The notes below the pieces were generated by a model. That model was given only the letters and a program-made list of their open reading frames with translations, was not told the DNA's origin and did not search any database. This document shows positions 6,518 through 7,941 of a stretch of 7,941 bases of DNA, in pieces. The stretch is from the NCBI GenBank assembly GCA_003022655.1, contig PXSX01000184.1, forward strand, positions 1 to 7,941, read 5' to 3'. Origin of the DNA: Bacteroidetes bacterium QH_1_64_81 (GTDB taxonomy: Bacteria > Bacteroidota > Rhodothermia > Rhodothermales > Salinibacteraceae). The position numbers and the translations under genes were made by a program. How positions within the stretch are numbered: position 1 is the stretch's first letter; each line of letters starts with the position of its first letter.

Positions 6518-7072
6518 CTATAGTCCAAAAAACCAGAAGAGAATCAGCAGGGCACTCAGCGCCTCTTTCATGGTTTCGAAGGCTCGCTTGACCTGCATCT
6601 TAACCGCCGCTTCGGTGGTATCGAGCATCTGAGCGATTTCGCGGTAAAGATACCCGTACTCGCGGAGCTCCATAATGCGCCGCGCCTTGGGGGTTAGGGC
6701 CTCAAGCGCTTTTTCGACGTCCACGTGGGCACTCCGATCCTCCGGCTCCGTCGACCGTCCCAGGGGCAGATCAGGATCGCGCAGGCTCTCTTTCATGTCG
6801 TAGCGCCCCCGGTAGTAATCCTGCAACTCAAACAGTGCCGCCTTCATGGCGAACGACTTCAGGCTGCCTGGCTTCTTGAGGTCGTCGAGGCTTTCGTGAA
6901 TGCGCACGAGCGTGTTCTGCACCAGATCGTCTACGTCGGTCTCGGCCCCGATGCGTTTGATGAAGTAGCCCCGGAGGATGGGCTCCAGCCGACGGAGCAG
7001 CCCATTCCGGGCCTGCTCATCGCCGTTTTGGGCCTCACGAACGCGGTCCGGATCGAACGCTGTCTCAGGCAT
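6518..7072 (-). CDS. ECF-type RNA polymerase sigma factor
   Basis: A 184-residue extracytoplasmic-function sigma factor that would direct RNA polymerase to the promoters of this locus when released by FecR. Sigma region 2 spans about 22-92, with GLLRRLEPILRGYFIKR, TDVDDLVQNTLVRIHESL (the core-binding and -10 recognition helix) and a helix ending DYYRGR. A polar linker (93-117) replaces region 3. Region 4 spans about 118-170, with ALEALTPKARRIMELREYGY and the helix-turn-helix REIAQMLDTTEAAVKMQVKR. The last 13 residues (LSALLILFWFFGL) are strongly hydrophobic and follow the end of region 4. Start ATG at 7072; no strong Shine-Dalgarno sequence is visible. It is the first gene of the minus-strand unit, and the adjacent FecR is its likely anti-sigma partner, as in FecI/FecR pairs. 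It is not ribosomal-operon or housekeeping sigma: regions 1 and 3 are absent. Confidence 0.93.
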   Translation of the reverse strand: MPETAFDPDRVREAQNGDEQARNGLLRRLEPILRGYFIKRIGAETDVDDLVQNTLVRIHESLDDLKKPGSLKSFAMKAALFELQDYYRGRYDMKESLRDPDLPLGRSTEPEDRSAHVDVEKALEALTPKARRIMELREYGYLYREIAQMLDTTEAAVKMQVKRAFETMKEALSALLILFWFFGL

Positions 7073-7402
7073 AGACGAAGAACGTACCGGCGAGGGTGTG
7101 CGGACAATGAACTGAGTGGACGCCTCTCCCCTTGACCAAAAACTCGCCCCCCTGACGGCGAACTGATGGGCCTCCGCTCCGTATAGAAGACGGTTCTCCT
7201 GACCTTACGGGAGTTCCTGCATCAGGGGGACGCTCTGAAGACCTTTGTAATGCTCCGAGACCAACGGCTCCGGCATACGTCCGTCCGGTCTCCTCTTTGA
7301 TCCGTTTCACTCCCCCCTGCAGGCGATTCAGGGGTAGGCTATGCGGCCGATCCTGAGCGTCTTGCATCGCAAACACTGTCCCACTCAATCTTCTGCACGA
7401 CT
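7073..7402. other. Divergent intergenic region with inverted repeats, no gene seen
   Basis: This 330-base gap must hold the promoters for the sigma gene (leftward) and the small plus-strand gene (rightward). I cannot place a convincing -35/-10 or Bacteroidota TAnnTTTG promoter in either direction; GACCTTTG at 7240-7247 is one mismatch off but lacks a good upstream element. Inverted repeats are present: CCTG/CAGG at 7216-7226, GAGACC/GGTCTC at 7257-7262 and 7287-7292, and CCCCTG/CAGGGG at 7314-7319 and 7329-7334. A minus-strand frame stays open over most of the gap but overlaps the sigma start and has no coding character. Confidence 0.4.
7257..7334 (+). promoter_or_regulatory. Two consecutive stem-loops in the leader of the small gene
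   Basis: The first stem is GAGACC (7257-7262) with GGTCTC (7287-7292) around a 24-base loop. The second is CCCCTG (7314-7319) with CAGGGG (7329-7334) around a 9-base loop. They end about 70 bases before the ATG at 7403. They could be a structured leader, part of a small RNA, or a divergent regulator site. Stems of 6 bp are short enough to arise by chance in GC-rich DNA. Confidence 0.25.
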
Positions 7403-7594
7403 ATGAGTCTGTACGATCTGCACGACGCAACGCTTAACGACATGGAAGGGGAGGGGTTCGCCTATTCCGAAAAAACTGTGTACGGCAAGGCCTACAAGGG
7501 AGTGTTCTTTGGGGAAGACTCAGTGGAGGTGACGGACGTGGTGAGCACGCCCTCGGGTGAGCGCGCCGATTTTGTGGCCACGGAGAAGCCGTAG
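7403..7594 (+). CDS. Small acidic hypothetical protein (63 residues)
   Basis: The only plausible plus-strand gene in the window, starting at ATG 7403 and ending at TAG. I do not recognise the protein. It is small, soluble and acidic, with many Asp and Glu, no transmembrane segment, no signal peptide and no cysteine. The sequence alternates hydrophobic and polar residues (SEKTVYGKAYKGVFFGEDSV, then EVTDVVSTPSGERADFVAT), suggesting a small beta-sheet fold. Codon third positions are mostly G or C, like the neighbouring genes, and no better frame overlaps it, which supports it being real. No clear Shine-Dalgarno sequence is visible, which is also true of the other genes here. It is divergent from the sigma operon and convergent with the RlpA-like gene, so neither neighbour says much about its role. 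Confidence 0.6.
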   Translation: MSLYDLHDATLNDMEGEGFAYSEKTVYGKAYKGVFFGEDSVEVTDVVSTPSGERADFVATEKP

Positions 7595-7706
7595 GCGATG
7601 GTCCTGTCGGCGTAGACGCCGGTCTGAGGTCTGGTCCAAGATGGAGGAGGCTAGGTTCGTTCTTGGGGCCGGTCTCCCTTTCTTTTTCCAGCGACCAGCT
7701 ACGCGG

Positions 7707-7941
7707 TCACCACCCCGGATTCGGGCGGGTCTGCTCCGAGGCTTCTGCCCGGGACGCCGTGTCCCCCTCCGGATACGAGACCACCTCCAGTCGTACCTCC
7801 ACGACTCCTTCTCGAATCATCTCAATTCGCTGGGCAGCAGCCTTCGAGAGGTCGATGATGCGTCCACGCTTGAACGGGCCGCGGTCGTTGATTCGGACGA
7901 CCACGGAGGGGGCCTCTGCGTGGTCGACTCGCGTCACCCGA
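7707..7941 (-). CDS. rlpA: RlpA-like septal lytic transglycosylase, C-terminal part (partial)
   Basis: The last 77 or so residues of an RlpA-family protein whose start lies beyond the right window edge. RlpA cleaves the glycan strands of peptidoglycan, in studied bacteria preferring strands stripped of peptides at the division site, and is usually an outer-membrane lipoprotein. Diagnostic double-psi beta-barrel motifs are present: [15 protein letters not shown], which contains the Asp of the NDRGPF active-site motif, then [14 protein letters not shown] and [10 protein letters not shown] polar tail of about 22 residues follows, ending PNPGW, and there is no SPOR domain after the barrel. The apparent GTG at 7937 is an internal Val codon: the conserved sequence continues upstream of it, so it should not be taken as the start. 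Confidence 0.9.
   Translation of the reverse strand, partial: RVTRVDHAEAPSVVVRINDRGPFKRGRIIDLSKAAAQRIEMIREGVVEVRLEVVSYPEGDTASRAEASEQTRPNPGW

Noticed and set aside
7065..7388. 107-codon minus-strand open frame upstream of the sigma gene
   Set aside because: It overlaps the sigma start in another frame, has no domain or coding signature, and fills what looks like a divergent promoter region.

Overview
The window is GC-rich and densely coded, and nearly every gene is on the minus strand. The gene content points to a Bacteroidota/Rhodothermota-type bacterium, with a Salinibacter-like halophile as a reasonable guess. Reasons: a TonB-dependent receptor with STN and carboxypeptidase-like N-terminal domains, followed by a DUF4249-type companion gene; a FecR anti-sigma protein with a secretin-like C-terminal domain; and acid-rich proteins (RecX, the small 63-residue protein). 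The lineage is inferred from protein families, not proven.

Layout from high to low coordinates, which is the direction of transcription for most genes: (1) the 3' part of an RlpA-like lytic transglycosylase gene, cut by the window end; (2) a small plus-strand gene for an unrecognised acidic 63-residue protein; (3) a 330-base divergent intergenic region with several inverted repeats; (4) an ECF sigma factor; (5) a FecR-type anti-sigma regulator whose reading frame is split by an apparent one-base frameshift near 6204; (6) a short leader with two sequence-related hairpins; (7) an intact 882-residue TonB-dependent receptor; (8) a DUF4249-type gene that has lost its start codon and signal peptide, with an array of degenerate 7-base repeats where they should be; (9) a second, different degenerate 7-base repeat array; (10) recX; (11) the start of an AI-2E/PerM-family membrane protein that runs off the left edge.

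Genes 4 to 8 form a FecI-FecR-FecA-type cell-surface signalling unit. The receptor would bind a ligand outside the cell and pass the signal through its periplasmic STN domain to FecR, which controls the sigma factor that drives transcription of the locus. The DUF4249 product would normally be a surface or periplasmic lipoprotein partner of the receptor. Two of these four genes look damaged (FecR and DUF4249) while the sigma factor and receptor read cleanly, so the locus is either decaying or carries assembly errors.

The most unusual non-coding signals are the two period-7 repeat arrays at 1277-1345 and about 2238-2307. They differ in sequence but share unit length and overall design. The second sits exactly where the 5' end of the DUF4249 gene is missing.
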